A stretch of DNA of 64,000 bases from Bacillota bacterium. GTDB taxonomy: Bacteria; Bacillota; Clostridia; Lachnospirales; Cellulosilyticaceae. The DNA lies in assembly GCA_023436395.1 (NCBI GenBank), contig JAEZJJ010000036.1, positions 87,465 to 151,464 of the forward strand. The letters run 5' to 3'. The position numbers and the translations under genes are program-made. Below the pieces are notes generated by a model. That model was not told the origin of the DNA, did no database searches, and saw nothing but the letters and a program-made list of their open reading frames with translations. Shown here piece by piece: positions 1 through 8,219 of the stretch (position 1 is its first letter; every line of letters begins with the position of its first letter).

Positions 1-886
1 TAAGTTCAGTTTCTTGGCAATCTAGAATAAGTAAATCTGTAGCACTTCTAATCACATTAACGGGCGTTTTTAACTCATGAGAAAGATTAACAATCATCCT
101 ACTTGACTCATTATGATCATCAATTTTCTCTTCAGCTTCTTGGAGAGCATTTAAGCTCTTATTTAAGTGTCCTGCCACACAGCTTGTTAAGACACTTTTT
201 AAAATACAATAAACTTCTATAAGCTGCAAGACAAAGCATAATATCATAAAATACTCCTTGTCTCGTAGTGCAAGTATACAAGCATATTCAATAAATCTAC
301 AAGCCATAACAGCTCTATAATATCCTAGTCCTTCTCCTAATTCCTCTTTGCACATTTTCTCCCCTATAAAGGTATATATGCCATGTGAGATAAGAATGAC
401 GAGATAAGAAACCTCCTGAAGTTTCAAAAAGATAACCTTATTGTCAAATGTCTTATATGCCCCTATGATTTCTACTATAAAACATAGAGTAATTATCAAA
501 TGTAATATTTTTACACTATTTTTTTTATTCAATAAAAATAACAAAGAAACTGCGACACTAAAATTAAAAAAACTATTATAGTTCCAGTTAATACACTGGG
601 GAAACTTATCAGCAGCTTCAATAAGTATTAAGTATAACAAGAAAAAATGGACTATAAGGGAATATGCATAATACATAGTCAAGGCATTAAATAGACACTT
701 CAACTTGTGAGATACATTTTCTGCGATTACTAATTTCGTTACAATAATTAAACATATTGTTATCACTGTTATAAGCATGCTAATTGCAGTGGTATTATGA
801 GTTAGTATATAGGCTAGGATACAACTTATTACAGTAAAAATCCCTATTAAAATCTCAAAAATGTAATAACGTCTTTTATTTGTCAT
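1..886 (-). CDS. Membrane sensor histidine kinase, 3' part cut by window edge
   Basis: The ATG at 886 opens a frame that runs off the left edge; 295 codons are visible. The first ~210 residues form about seven hydrophobic segments, like a MASE3-type membrane sensor. A short coiled linker follows, then a good HisKA H-box (VNLSHELKTPVNVI) with the phosphoacceptor His. The ATPase domain lies outside the window. It starts 3 bp after the stop of the kinase at 890-2473, so the two are almost certainly co-transcribed. In this family the His is autophosphorylated and passes phosphate to a response regulator, none of which is visible here. The signal is unknown. Confidence 0.85.
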   Translation of the reverse strand, partial: MTNKRRYYIFEILIGIFTVISCILAYILTHNTTAISMLITVITICLIIVTKLVIAENVSHKLKCLFNALTMYYAYSLIVHFFLLYLILIEAADKFPQCINWNYNSFFNFSVAVSLLFLLNKKNSVKILHLIITLCFIVEIIGAYKTFDNKVIFLKLQEVSYLVILISHGIYTFIGEKMCKEELGEGLGYYRAVMACRFIEYACILALRDKEYFMILCFVLQLIEVYCILKSVLTSCVAGHLNKSLNALQEAEEKIDDHNESSRMIVNLSHELKTPVNVIRSATDLLILDCQETEL

Positions 887-889
887 CTC

Positions 890-2473
890 TTAGACCCCTA
901 TATCCGAAAATTCTATTTGTACCTTTTTATATAACTCTTCTTGATTACTATCTACCTCTGTCGTAAGATGATCTTTATCAGGTTGCTCCATAGGTAAAAT
1001 AATACTAATACTTGTCCCTTTATTGAGCTTACTATTAATCTCTATTTCTCCATGATGAATTTCTACTAGGGATTTAACTATAGTTAATCCAAGTCCGCTT
1101 CCTTCTTGCTGACGTACTAAATTAGATTCCACACGACTAAATCGCCTAAACACTGTACTCAGTAAATGCTGGGGGATACCTACTCCTGTGTCTTGTACTA
1201 CTAAATAAACCAGCTCCTTTTTGGCAAAGAGAAATACTTTTATATTGCCACCTTTATGATTATACTTAACGCTATTTGAAATAAGATTAAGCAATATACG
1301 TTCAATTGCCTCACGTTCTACATCACATATAACCGCTTTACTATCTACAAGATATTGCAAAGTGAGCTCCTTCTCCTCTAGATAAGGTGCTATAGAGCTT
1401 ACTATATCTCCTACTAATAAAACCATATCTACCTTCTCGAAATGTGATTTAACCTTACCTCTTTCATATGCATTTATAGCCACAATATTTCTGCTTAACT
1501 TAATTAGGCGATTACAATTTTTGTCAATTTTTTGTACATATTCTAATTCTTGCAACTTATTTTCCATAATTATTTTTCTCTCTAGCTCTTCAATCTTCAT
1601 GTGAATTTGCTCTATTCTTTTTTGTACATCTTTAGCAGAAGCCACTAAAATACGTTTTTCTACTTGTATGCGGTTAACCTCTTTCTCCTTATCACTTACA
1701 TTAATTTCAATTTTCTTCCACGCACCAGTTAAGGTAGTTTCATCTATATAGGCAAATATAGTGATATAGAATAATAAGTTTAACAGATAGAGTACTATAT
1801 GAAGTATTATAGAATAATGCATACTTATCACTATCGTTATTCCTCCTACTAGGAGTTTATTCAAGCAAAGCAATGTATATATATGTTGTTCTATGCGAGA
1901 TAGTGTTTTATGCCTCTTTCTACTTATCACCCACCCTATACTAAGTATACTAATAAAAACTAGAGCAACTACTCTTTCAACCTGCTTATTTAAACTAGGA
2001 GTTTCAAATATATAATCTATTGGTAATGACATGAAACTTATTACAATACTTAATAAGGTAAGACTTACTGCACCTATTATCCAATATCTGATATTATCCT
2101 TTTCATTATCCCATTTCATACAAAGCACAAGAAAAATAATTTCTAGAAAGTCTATCAGGAAATTATTTTTTCCATATAAAGCAGTTAATTCTATTCCTCT
2201 TCCAACTACTATGCATACAATAAGATTAACTAATACTAAAACGCTGGTTAACATATAGCAGGTTGCCATTATACTCACACGATTATTAATCATAGCATAT
2301 AAATTATGTGAAACTAAGAAGAATCCTGCAACTGCAAATATAATCTTTAAGCCCCTAATAACAAAATCTACTAAAGTAATAGCTTTAAAATAATCTAGTG
2401 TTATATCGCACAAAACTAACATAAATATAAATATAACGATAGCTAACCCACAGCTTTCTATAACTTTTCTCAC
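890..2473 (-). CDS. Membrane histidine-kinase-like protein lacking the phosphoacceptor His
   Basis: 527 residues with a GTG start behind AAAGGTGATC. Residues 1-245 hold about eight membrane segments and ~250-345 a helical linker/dimerisation region. The C-terminal HATPase_c domain is complete: N-box LNLISNSVKYN near 395-405, G1 DTGVGIP near 428, G2 GSGLGL near 458. Aligned with the H-box of the downstream kinase, the expected S-H-E-L-K-T-P reads A-K-D-V-Q-K-R, so the His is Lys281 and the Pro is lost. The ATP-binding half looks intact and the phosphoacceptor half does not. It may act as a pseudokinase or a heterodimer partner of the kinase at 886, which has an intact H-box. That role is inference. 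Confidence 0.8.
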   Translation of the reverse strand: MRKVIESCGLAIVIFIFMLVLCDITLDYFKAITLVDFVIRGLKIIFAVAGFFLVSHNLYAMINNRVSIMATCYMLTSVLVLVNLIVCIVVGRGIELTALYGKNNFLIDFLEIIFLVLCMKWDNEKDNIRYWIIGAVSLTLLSIVISFMSLPIDYIFETPSLNKQVERVVALVFISILSIGWVISRKRHKTLSRIEQHIYTLLCLNKLLVGGITIVISMHYSIILHIVLYLLNLLFYITIFAYIDETTLTGAWKKIEINVSDKEKEVNRIQVEKRILVASAKDVQKRIEQIHMKIEELERKIIMENKLQELEYVQKIDKNCNRLIKLSRNIVAINAYERGKVKSHFEKVDMVLLVGDIVSSIAPYLEEKELTLQYLVDSKAVICDVEREAIERILLNLISNSVKYNHKGGNIKVFLFAKKELVYLVVQDTGVGIPQHLLSTVFRRFSRVESNLVRQQEGSGLGLTIVKSLVEIHHGEIEINSKLNKGTSISIILPMEQPDKDHLTTEVDSNQEELYKKVQIEFSDIGV

Positions 2474-2594
2474 AATCGATCACCTTTATTCTAGGTAAAT
2501 TTATTTTTATAGTATATAACTCTGTTATTTTAACATGTATCCATAATCTAGTCACATTTTTTCTAATATTTAAACAAATTCTTTAGTCGCAAAA

Positions 2595-2653
2595 ATTAAT
2601 AGAAAGAGGTGCAAACAAAAAACCTTTTTGTTTTTGCACCTCTTTCTATTAAT
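2595..2653 (-). terminator. Long hairpin terminator after the APH-family gene
   Basis: Arms 2595-2615 and 2633-2653 are perfectly complementary (21 bp). On the minus strand the stem is followed by a run of T, so it should end the transcript of the gene at 2796-3770. The rest of the 2474-2795 gap is AT-rich promoter-like sequence for the kinase pair; I see no gene in it. Confidence 0.75.
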
Positions 2654-2795
2654 TTGTATACACTCAAGGTGCCTATTAAGAATACTTCTAAAACAAAGAT
2701 ACGTCATATATTCTTACTTCTAGCACCAATAGCTCATAATAATTCTATTTCCTTTGTTTGCTCTACCACACTAATCTATAAAACTTTATCAAATT

Positions 2796-3770
2796 TTATC
2801 TTTCATCCCATCTTTCTAATTCTCTCACTGCTTTTTCAAGTTTCTCTCTTGGCCATGCTTCTTGCTCTTTAGAATATCCCCTATAGTAACATTCTATTAC
2901 CATTAGTAAAAAGAGATATATTTCATAAAGTACGGCGCGCTCCTTTTCCCCTACTGTTAAGTCCCTTCCCATATAGTGCTTCATATAAAATGTATTATCC
3001 ATTAAGAAGCCACATACAATATCTAATAAAGGATCTGCAACTATAGCCCTTTCAAAATCTATTATACTTGTAATTTCTAATCCATTGGGATCTACCATTA
3101 TATTTCCATACCATAAGTCTTTATGTACTAAACGCCCCTCGGTAACCTCTTCTAAACAGTGAGAATGTCTTTCTATTTTGGCATAAAAAGTTTTATAGTC
3201 ATAAGGTAAAAGTACCTCTTTAGCTTCTGCATCTTCTAGAAGTTCTTTTATCATAAATAAAAAGGTCTCTTTCCAAGTTGTAAACTGCTTATGTTTAAGG
3301 GGTAATACCCCAAAATAATTTTCTTGAAAACTATGTAATTTTAAGGTATACTCTGCTAACTGCTTAGCAATTTTCGCTTGTTCCATAGGCAGTAGCTTAT
3401 CATATAATGTGCTAAGCTGCACCCCCTCTACCCATTCCATGAAAAAATACGGCACTTCTAATATACTCTTGGTATCATCATAACAAAGGACTTTAGGTAC
3501 AGGCACTATATTGTCTACTTGTAGTTTTCTTAAAACCCTTACCTCTGTCTCCATAACCTTCTGCTCATATTGAAGTTCATTTCCATGACCTGCAACTGAG
3601 AGTTTTAATACTACCTTTTCCCCATTTACTAATACAATCTTATATAAACTTGCAAATCCTCCTCCTGGTAGTTCACTAATTGTTTCTATTTCTACATTTT
3701 CTTTTAATCCTTCTTTTACAAGCTGCTTAATCGTATAATCCTCTAATTTTAATTTCGTTCTGCTCTCCAC
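2796..3770 (-). CDS. Aminoglycoside phosphotransferase/choline kinase-family enzyme
   Basis: 324 residues with a GTG start behind GGGAGGG. The protein-kinase-like APH fold is recognisable: a glycine-rich loop near 35-40 (LPGGGFASLYK), the catalytic loop VHKDLWYGN at ~215-223 (His, Asp, Asn), and the metal-binding Asp of IIDFE near 238. Family members phosphorylate small hydroxylated substrates such as aminoglycosides, choline, homoserine or sugars. The sequence does not tell which, and resistance should not be assumed. It is a monocistronic cytosolic enzyme with its own terminator at 2595-2653. The LysE-family gene upstream has a separate terminator. Confidence 0.85.
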   Translation of the reverse strand: MESRTKLKLEDYTIKQLVKEGLKENVEIETISELPGGGFASLYKIVLVNGEKVVLKLSVAGHGNELQYEQKVMETEVRVLRKLQVDNIVPVPKVLCYDDTKSILEVPYFFMEWVEGVQLSTLYDKLLPMEQAKIAKQLAEYTLKLHSFQENYFGVLPLKHKQFTTWKETFLFMIKELLEDAEAKEVLLPYDYKTFYAKIERHSHCLEEVTEGRLVHKDLWYGNIMVDPNGLEITSIIDFERAIVADPLLDIVCGFLMDNTFYMKHYMGRDLTVGEKERAVLYEIYLFLLMVIECYYRGYSKEQEAWPREKLEKAVRELERWDER

Positions 3771-3874
3771 TATACTTCCCTCCCTATCTACTATTGTATA
3801 ATCTTTCTTTTTCTATAAAATGGATTATCCTATAAAGTCATATGTTTTATTTTATAAAACTCTATCTTTTAGTC

Positions 3875-3926
3875 AAAAATACCTATAGAGTAGACATTAG
3901 AAAAAAGTCTGCTTATAGGTATTTTT
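3875..3926 (-). terminator. Terminator of the LysE-family gene
   Basis: Arms 3875-3887 and 3914-3926 pair over 13 bp, with a further inner pairing. The hairpin lies 15 bp beyond the stop of the exporter gene, and the right arm ends in a T tract on each strand. Confidence 0.65.
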
Positions 3927-3940
3927 ATCTATATTATTTT

Positions 3941-4555
3941 TTAAACAGAAGAGAATCCAAGCTGAATAGCAAAAATAATAAAAATCACGCCAAAGCATTT
4001 AGGAAGTATACATGCAATACGTTGTGATTTCTCAATCATTTTATTAACACTACTTGCAAGAGTCCCATAACCTATAAAAACAATTAGAGTTAATAGCATA
4101 AAGGCTAAACTGAGTATAAGATACTGTAAAAAAGAGTTTTTAGCAGTTACAGTTACATATTGGGGAAGAAAGGAAAAGAAAAAAATAGTGAGACTAGGAT
4201 TCAAAAGATTAATTAAAAAACCTTGGCGTACGATTGCTAAGGCTTTTAAATCGCCTTGCGAACTTTTAAAATCTAGTTCTGTTTTTGTTCTTATCATCCT
4301 AATACCAAGATACAATAAATAAAGTGTTCCAACAATTTTTATAAATTCCAATACTTTATTGTTTATCCGGAATATTAAAAAGGACAAGGCAATGTTCAGG
4401 CATAAATGAGGTATGATCCCTGCACTGCAACCAAATGCAGCCAATACACTTGCCTTTCTTCCTGTTGTAATACCGGTTGAAATCGTATAAATAACGCCTG
4501 TACCAGGCATTAAAATAAAAATGAGTGAAGCAATAAAGAATGTTAATATATTCAT
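3941..4555 (-). CDS. LysE/RhtB-family amino-acid exporter
   Basis: 204 residues, the usual length for the family. Six hydrophobic segments and the N-terminal signature FILMPGTGVIYTISTG mark a LysE/RhtB transporter, which exports amino acids or derivatives across the membrane. It is divergently arranged with the MocR-type regulator at 4670, with 114 bp between. MocR regulators commonly control an adjacent transporter, so regulation by that protein is likely. The exported substrate cannot be read from sequence. Confidence 0.85.
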   Translation of the reverse strand: MNILTFFIASLIFILMPGTGVIYTISTGITTGRKASVLAAFGCSAGIIPHLCLNIALSFLIFRINNKVLEFIKIVGTLYLLYLGIRMIRTKTELDFKSSQGDLKALAIVRQGFLINLLNPSLTIFFFSFLPQYVTVTAKNSFLQYLILSLAFMLLTLIVFIGYGTLASSVNKMIEKSQRIACILPKCFGVIFIIFAIQLGFSSV

Positions 4556-4669
4556 ATAGACCTCCTTGTATAAAAATGATATATATTAAAATATATCCCA
4601 CATGAGTTGCTCTGATAAGTTCCAGTTATATTAATTAATTATAGAACCACTTTTGAGAAAGGAGATACC
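4556..4669. promoter_or_regulatory. Divergent promoter region between lysE-like and mocR-like genes
   Basis: 114 bp carry both start regions. The regulator has a strong site (AAAGGAGATACC) just before its ATG. GTTCC near 4619 and GAACC near 4643 form a loose inverted pair around an AT-rich core. This could be the regulator's binding site, but the match is imperfect. Confidence 0.4.
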
Positions 4670-6070
4670 ATGATACATATTAATCTAAAAAGAGAAGATA
4701 AGTTGCCATTATCACGGCAAATTTATCGTTCCATTAAACAAAGTATATTAAGTGGCAAAATTACTGGAGGTATGAAACTCCCCTCGTCTCGTAGGCTTTC
4801 TGAAGAATTACATGTAGCACGAAATGTTGTAATAGAAGGATACGAACAGCTGATAGCAGAAGGATATGCTTATTCTAAAAATGGTTCGGGGACTTATATT
4901 AGTGAAGGTGTTGTTATGTCTGACTTAGCACCTAAAATTCATATACAAAACAAACCTGTAGGTCCTCCTAAGCCAGAAGTCATCGTTTCTTTTCGTACTG
5001 GAATACCTGATTTAAGTCTTATTCCCATTAAAAAGTGGTCTCAGTATTATCATAATATTGCATTAAATATTAAACCGTATCAAATGGATTATCAGAATAC
5101 TTTTGGTGACAATTCACTCAGAGTAATTTTGGCACAGTATTTGAATCGGGTACGAGGAATGAATACACATCCTGAGAATATTCTTATTACAAATGGTGCT
5201 GCCCAATCTTTTAATCTACTATGTCAATTGATTTCACCCAATGAATATGCTCTGGTGGAAAACCCCTTAAGCTATGGCATTATTCATACCCTTAGGAACA
5301 ATGCTGTAACTATGCGACCTATTAGGATTGATAAGGAGGGAATGGTTACGTCAGAACTGCCCAAGGATCCACCAAAACTTATATTCACTACACCTAGTCA
5401 TCAGTTTCCTATGGGATCTATTTTGACTGCTTCAAGAAGAGTTGAACTCATTCATTATGCTAACCGTAATCAGGCCTATATTATTGAGGATGATTATGAT
5501 AGCGAATTCCGTTTTGATGGGAGCCCTATTGAGTCCATGCAGTGTCTAGCACCAAACAGAGTTATTTACTTGGGCACATTCTCAAAAACGTTAATGCCTG
5601 CTCTGCGCATTGGCTATATGGTATTGCCTGATGAATTATGTGAACGAATGTACCAAGCAAAGTTTGTATCCGATATCCATTCTCCTATATTGGAACAACT
5701 AACGCTTGCTCAGTTTATTGAAAGTGGCGGATTTGAACGTCATATGCGTAAAATGCAGAAAGTCTATCATAGAAAACGTAACCAATTAATAAACTGCCTA
5801 AAAAGAATTTTCAAAGATCAAGTCTCTATCTCTGGTGCTGCTACAGGATTACATCTGATTTGCTCTTTTTCTGAAATTAAATTTGATAGGGATTTACTTC
5901 AAAAAATCCAACAAGCTGGTATAGAAATTAGCTCAATAGATAAGCACCTTCTGTATTCTGAAATAAATGCAGAATACAATAATATACTTATTTTCGGTTA
6001 TGGGAATACACCTTATGATCAAATAGAAATAGGTATAGAATTACTTGCTGAAACTATTAGTAAATCATAA
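4670..6070 (+). CDS. MocR/PdxR-type regulator (GntR HTH fused to aminotransferase fold)
   Basis: 466 residues. Residues ~10-75 are a GntR winged helix (LPLSRQIYRSIKQSI, then LPSSRRLSEELHVARNVV). Residues ~110-460 are a fold-type I aminotransferase domain with the PLP-lysine motif GTFSKTLMPALRIGY near 300 and IIEDDYDSEF upstream. MocR proteins use a PLP or amino-acid-bound effector domain to control transcription. The neighbour is a divergent LysE-type exporter, its probable target. Similar in build to the second MocR gene at 25586-27064. The exact effector is unknown. Confidence 0.9.
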   Translation: MIHINLKREDKLPLSRQIYRSIKQSILSGKITGGMKLPSSRRLSEELHVARNVVIEGYEQLIAEGYAYSKNGSGTYISEGVVMSDLAPKIHIQNKPVGPPKPEVIVSFRTGIPDLSLIPIKKWSQYYHNIALNIKPYQMDYQNTFGDNSLRVILAQYLNRVRGMNTHPENILITNGAAQSFNLLCQLISPNEYALVENPLSYGIIHTLRNNAVTMRPIRIDKEGMVTSELPKDPPKLIFTTPSHQFPMGSILTASRRVELIHYANRNQAYIIEDDYDSEFRFDGSPIESMQCLAPNRVIYLGTFSKTLMPALRIGYMVLPDELCERMYQAKFVSDIHSPILEQLTLAQFIESGGFERHMRKMQKVYHRKRNQLINCLKRIFKDQVSISGAATGLHLICSFSEIKFDRDLLQKIQQAGIEISSIDKHLLYSEINAEYNNILIFGYGNTPYDQIEIGIELLAETISKS

Positions 6071-6094
6071 TTATTTAACTTTCATACTTATGCC

Positions 6095-6192
6095 ATAGCC
6101 TCTTTGACGTGCAAGTTGTACTGAGGAGCTGCTACTATGCCCGTTAAGAGCTGTAGCGTAAGTCATGAAGGTTAAAAGGAAGTGCTGGTGAG
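6095..6192. ncRNA. Unidentified structured non-coding segment
   Basis: Between the mocR-like stop and a strong hairpin there are ~100 bases without an ORF but rich in pairing potential: GCTAC/GTAGC and GAGCTG repeats near 6128-6157, then AAGTCATGAAGG and AAAAGGAAG. The order of blocks faintly recalls the 3' guide-RNA end of IS605/TnpB elements, but no tnpB is present. Family and strand are uncertain. Confidence 0.3.
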
Positions 6193-6235
6193 CAAAAATC
6201 CCCCTCTTTAGATTACTAGAGAGGGGGATTTTTGC
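6192..6235. terminator. Strong bidirectional terminator
   Basis: GCAAAAATCCCCCTCT and its complement form a 16-bp perfect stem with T runs on both strands. It can end the minus-strand prfH transcript (stop at 6258) and any plus-strand transcript from mocR or the segment at 6095-6192. Confidence 0.85.
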
Positions 6236-6257
6236 GTTTGATGCCAATTTTCATTGT

Positions 6258-6845
6258 CTATATTTCTTTAAATGCTATTCCTTTAAATGTCCTTATAGGA
6301 TTTCCTCTTATAAGTCTGTTTTGTTCTAGCCAAGCTAATTGTTTTTCTTTTTCATGTGCTTCTTCATTGATCTGTGCCAGTAAATCTAGTAGTCTATTCA
6401 TAGCAATTTGCTTATTCATATGCTGACTTCTTGCCTCAGTTGAAACTACTGCCATACCTGTTGGTATATGAATCGCCCTTACTCCCGTTTCTACTTTGTT
6501 AACATGTTGGCCTCCTTTTCCACCACTTCTAAATGTCTCAAAACGAATCACTTCTTCTGTCGAAATCTTTTTTACTTCTTCTAAAATACTAATATCAATA
6601 TACCAATTCTTTCGTTTACATGTGGCTCTATAGGGGCTTTCACAAATCCATAACACAGAACCTTGCTTAAAATCTCCCCCTTCATCAATCTCACAAATGA
6701 CGTACGTAAAACATCCTTTTTGTTTGCCTTGATGAGCATCCACTATTTTTAAGGCTACATACTCCTCTTTTAATCTTTCTAAATACATACCTACTGCTAG
6801 TTCACATTCACAGGGACCTTTACCTGAGCTTATTTGTACTTTCAT
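6258..6845 (-). CDS. prfH: Peptide chain release factor homolog PrfH
   Basis: 195 residues, far shorter than RF1/RF2. It keeps the catalytic domain with FRSGGKGGQHVNKVET, so the peptidyl-tRNA-hydrolysing GGQ is at ~111-113. It lacks the codon-reading domain. PrfH proteins pair with RtcB-type ligases (RtcB2) in a system that releases peptide from ribosomes damaged in the 16S decoding centre so that the rRNA can be religated. The gene follows the ligase gene by 7 bp, with AGGTGAC ahead of the ATG, so translation is probably coupled. The stop is followed by the terminator at 6192-6235. The family call is firm; the damage that triggers it in this organism is unknown. Confidence 0.9.
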   Translation of the reverse strand: MKVQISSGKGPCECELAVGMYLERLKEEYVALKIVDAHQGKQKGCFTYVICEIDEGGDFKQGSVLWICESPYRATCKRKNWYIDISILEEVKKISTEEVIRFETFRSGGKGGQHVNKVETGVRAIHIPTGMAVVSTEARSQHMNKQIAMNRLLDLLAQINEEAHEKEKQLAWLEQNRLIRGNPIRTFKGIAFKEI

Positions 6846-6852
6846 AAGTCAC

Positions 6853-7926
6853 CTACCCTTTGTATGTGATAAGCGGTTTTAAGGTTGCTATCACGTCAAT
6901 TAAATTAAATGCCATTAAGCTATCTATCACTTGCTCAATATTTTTATAAGCTTCTGGTGCTTCTTGAAATAAGAGATTCGTATCATGACATACAACCTTA
7001 CTCTTTAGCTCTGTACATCTAATACTGTCTCTATCATATTTATTATTAATCCTAGCTTTGCATAAACTCCTGGCCCACTTTCTTCCTGCTCCATGGGATA
7101 ATGAATCTAAGGATAAACTTGTGTCTTCTTTTGGCATACAGATATAACTAAGGCTTCCTCTAGAGCCTGGAATAACAATAGGTCCTACCTTAGATGAGGT
7201 GCTTCCTTTTCTATGAATAAATCCTTCACTTGTTTCTTCTAAAAAATTATGATAGCAATCTATCACTGTGGTTACCTCATCACTAACACCTAGATGTCCT
7301 AATAGTTTTTTAGCAACTAATACTCTATTACGTCTTGCCCAAAGTAATGCCTTCTCATGTTCTTCAAGATAAGCTTTTGCTTCATCTGAACCTTTTAAAA
7401 TACCTTCTGGTTTTAAATGTGCCCGTAAGATTTTTTCTCCATAGCCTCTTGAACCACTGTGCACCAATAAAAATATCTTATCTTTCTTCATTCCTAATTG
7501 TTCAAATAAATCCTCATTAACCACTTCATGAATACACTGAAATTCAGCGAAATGATTTCCACTTCCTATGGTTCCTAATTCTAAAATAGGACTTTCTTCC
7601 TCATAAGGATTCATCATATATAGGTCTGAAAGCTGACGAATATGATTTAAACGTGTCACCCATTTATCTTGTTTGTATTTCTTGAGCTTAACATCTGTCT
7701 CAAAAAGCCCCATACCACACCCTATATCATTTCCAATTAAATGGGGATAAAAGCGACTTTTGCTAAGTAGTGCTATGCCAATAGGTGATTTACCTGCATG
7801 TATGTCTGGTAAACCTACCACTTTTATAACGTCTTCTAATTGACTTACACCTACTACTTGATCCTTAGCTGTCTGTTCTATCCAATTTTTCTCATTACTA
7901 ATTAATACGATTTTGTTGTTTTCCAT
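6853..7926 (-). CDS. rtcB: RtcB-type RNA ligase (RtcB2 subgroup partner of PrfH)
   Basis: The start is placed at 7926 because TTAAGGAGAATAG lies directly upstream; an earlier ATG at 7950 has no site. This gives 357 residues, shorter than canonical RtcB. Typical ligase motifs appear in order: LPDIHAGKSPIG, IGNDIGCGMG (metal-binding Asp and Cys), GTIGSGNHFAEFQ, LVHSGSRGYG, GSRGSLSYI, and LSHGAGRKWAR with the histidine that takes GMP. RtcB joins 2',3'-cyclic phosphate to 5'-OH RNA ends using GTP and Mn2+. Position next to prfH points to repair of cleaved 16S rRNA rather than tRNA. No archease gene is nearby. A leader with an attenuator precedes it. Confidence 0.9.
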   Translation of the reverse strand: MENNKIVLISNEKNWIEQTAKDQVVGVSQLEDVIKVVGLPDIHAGKSPIGIALLSKSRFYPHLIGNDIGCGMGLFETDVKLKKYKQDKWVTRLNHIRQLSDLYMMNPYEEESPILELGTIGSGNHFAEFQCIHEVVNEDLFEQLGMKKDKIFLLVHSGSRGYGEKILRAHLKPEGILKGSDEAKAYLEEHEKALLWARRNRVLVAKKLLGHLGVSDEVTTVIDCYHNFLEETSEGFIHRKGSTSSKVGPIVIPGSRGSLSYICMPKEDTSLSLDSLSHGAGRKWARSLCKARINNKYDRDSIRCTELKSKVVCHDTNLLFQEAPEAYKNIEQVIDSLMAFNLIDVIATLKPLITYKG

Positions 7927-7971
7927 TCTATTCTCCTTAATAAACATCACTATTTATCTAAATGAGGACAC

Positions 7972-8003
7972 AAAAAAAGTACGCAAACATACTGCGCACT
8001 TTT
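7972..8003 (-). terminator. Intrinsic terminator inside the rtcB leader (attenuator)
   Basis: On the minus strand the arm 8003-7993 (AAAAGTGCGCA) pairs with 7985-7975 (TGCGTACTTTT) over 11 bp with one G-U. It has a 7-nt loop and ends in seven T. It lies between the promoter at 8139-8166 and the rtcB start at 7926, so it would stop transcription before the genes unless prevented. The first bases of the left arm (8003-7997) can instead pair with CACTTTT at 8027-8021. Confidence 0.75.
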
Positions 8004-8050
8004 AGCCTTTTTAATTTAGAAAAAGTGTATCGTTGTTTGATGTATTAAAA

Positions 8051-8086
8051 TTATTGATTTGTCACCTTTTTCATATTTTCCAACAT
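8051..8086 (-). CDS. Putative 11-codon leader peptide of the rtcB-prfH operon
   Basis: The minus strand has AAAGGGAG, then 8 nt, then ATG, and encodes MLENMKKVTNQ followed by TAA. It lies after a sigma-A-type promoter and before the intrinsic terminator at 7972-8003. Codons 5-8 (8063-8072) can pair with CACTTTTTC at 8027-8019. That same segment can pair with the left arm of the terminator. This is the layout of a translation-controlled attenuator. That it is translated is inference. Confidence 0.55.
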   Translation of the reverse strand: MLENMKKVTNQ

Positions 8087-8138
8087 AACGACCACTCCCT
8101 TTTGTTTACTAGGATAAATATTCAATATTTTCAAACTT

Positions 8139-8166
8139 ATTATATCACTTATATCATCCAAGTCAA
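8139..8166 (-). promoter_or_regulatory. Sigma-A-type promoter of the rtcB-prfH operon
   Basis: The minus strand reads TTGACT (8166-8161), a 16-nt spacer and TATAAT (8144-8139). Transcription would begin near 8132 and give a leader of about 205 nt before the rtcB ATG. Confidence 0.7.
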
Positions 8167-8219
8167 GTAAATATCCTCTCATAAAAGTCTTTTCACATTT
8201 CTCCTATAGGCTTAATCTA

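Noticed and set aside
2796..3770. Antibiotic-resistance gene call for the APH-family enzyme
   Set aside because: The fold is shared by many non-resistance kinases, and no residues specific to aminoglycoside binding can be recognised by eye.
6095..6192. Cobalamin riboswitch or group II intron remnant
   Set aside because: Individual blocks look similar, but the conserved core order of either class is absent and no fitting downstream gene follows on the same strand.
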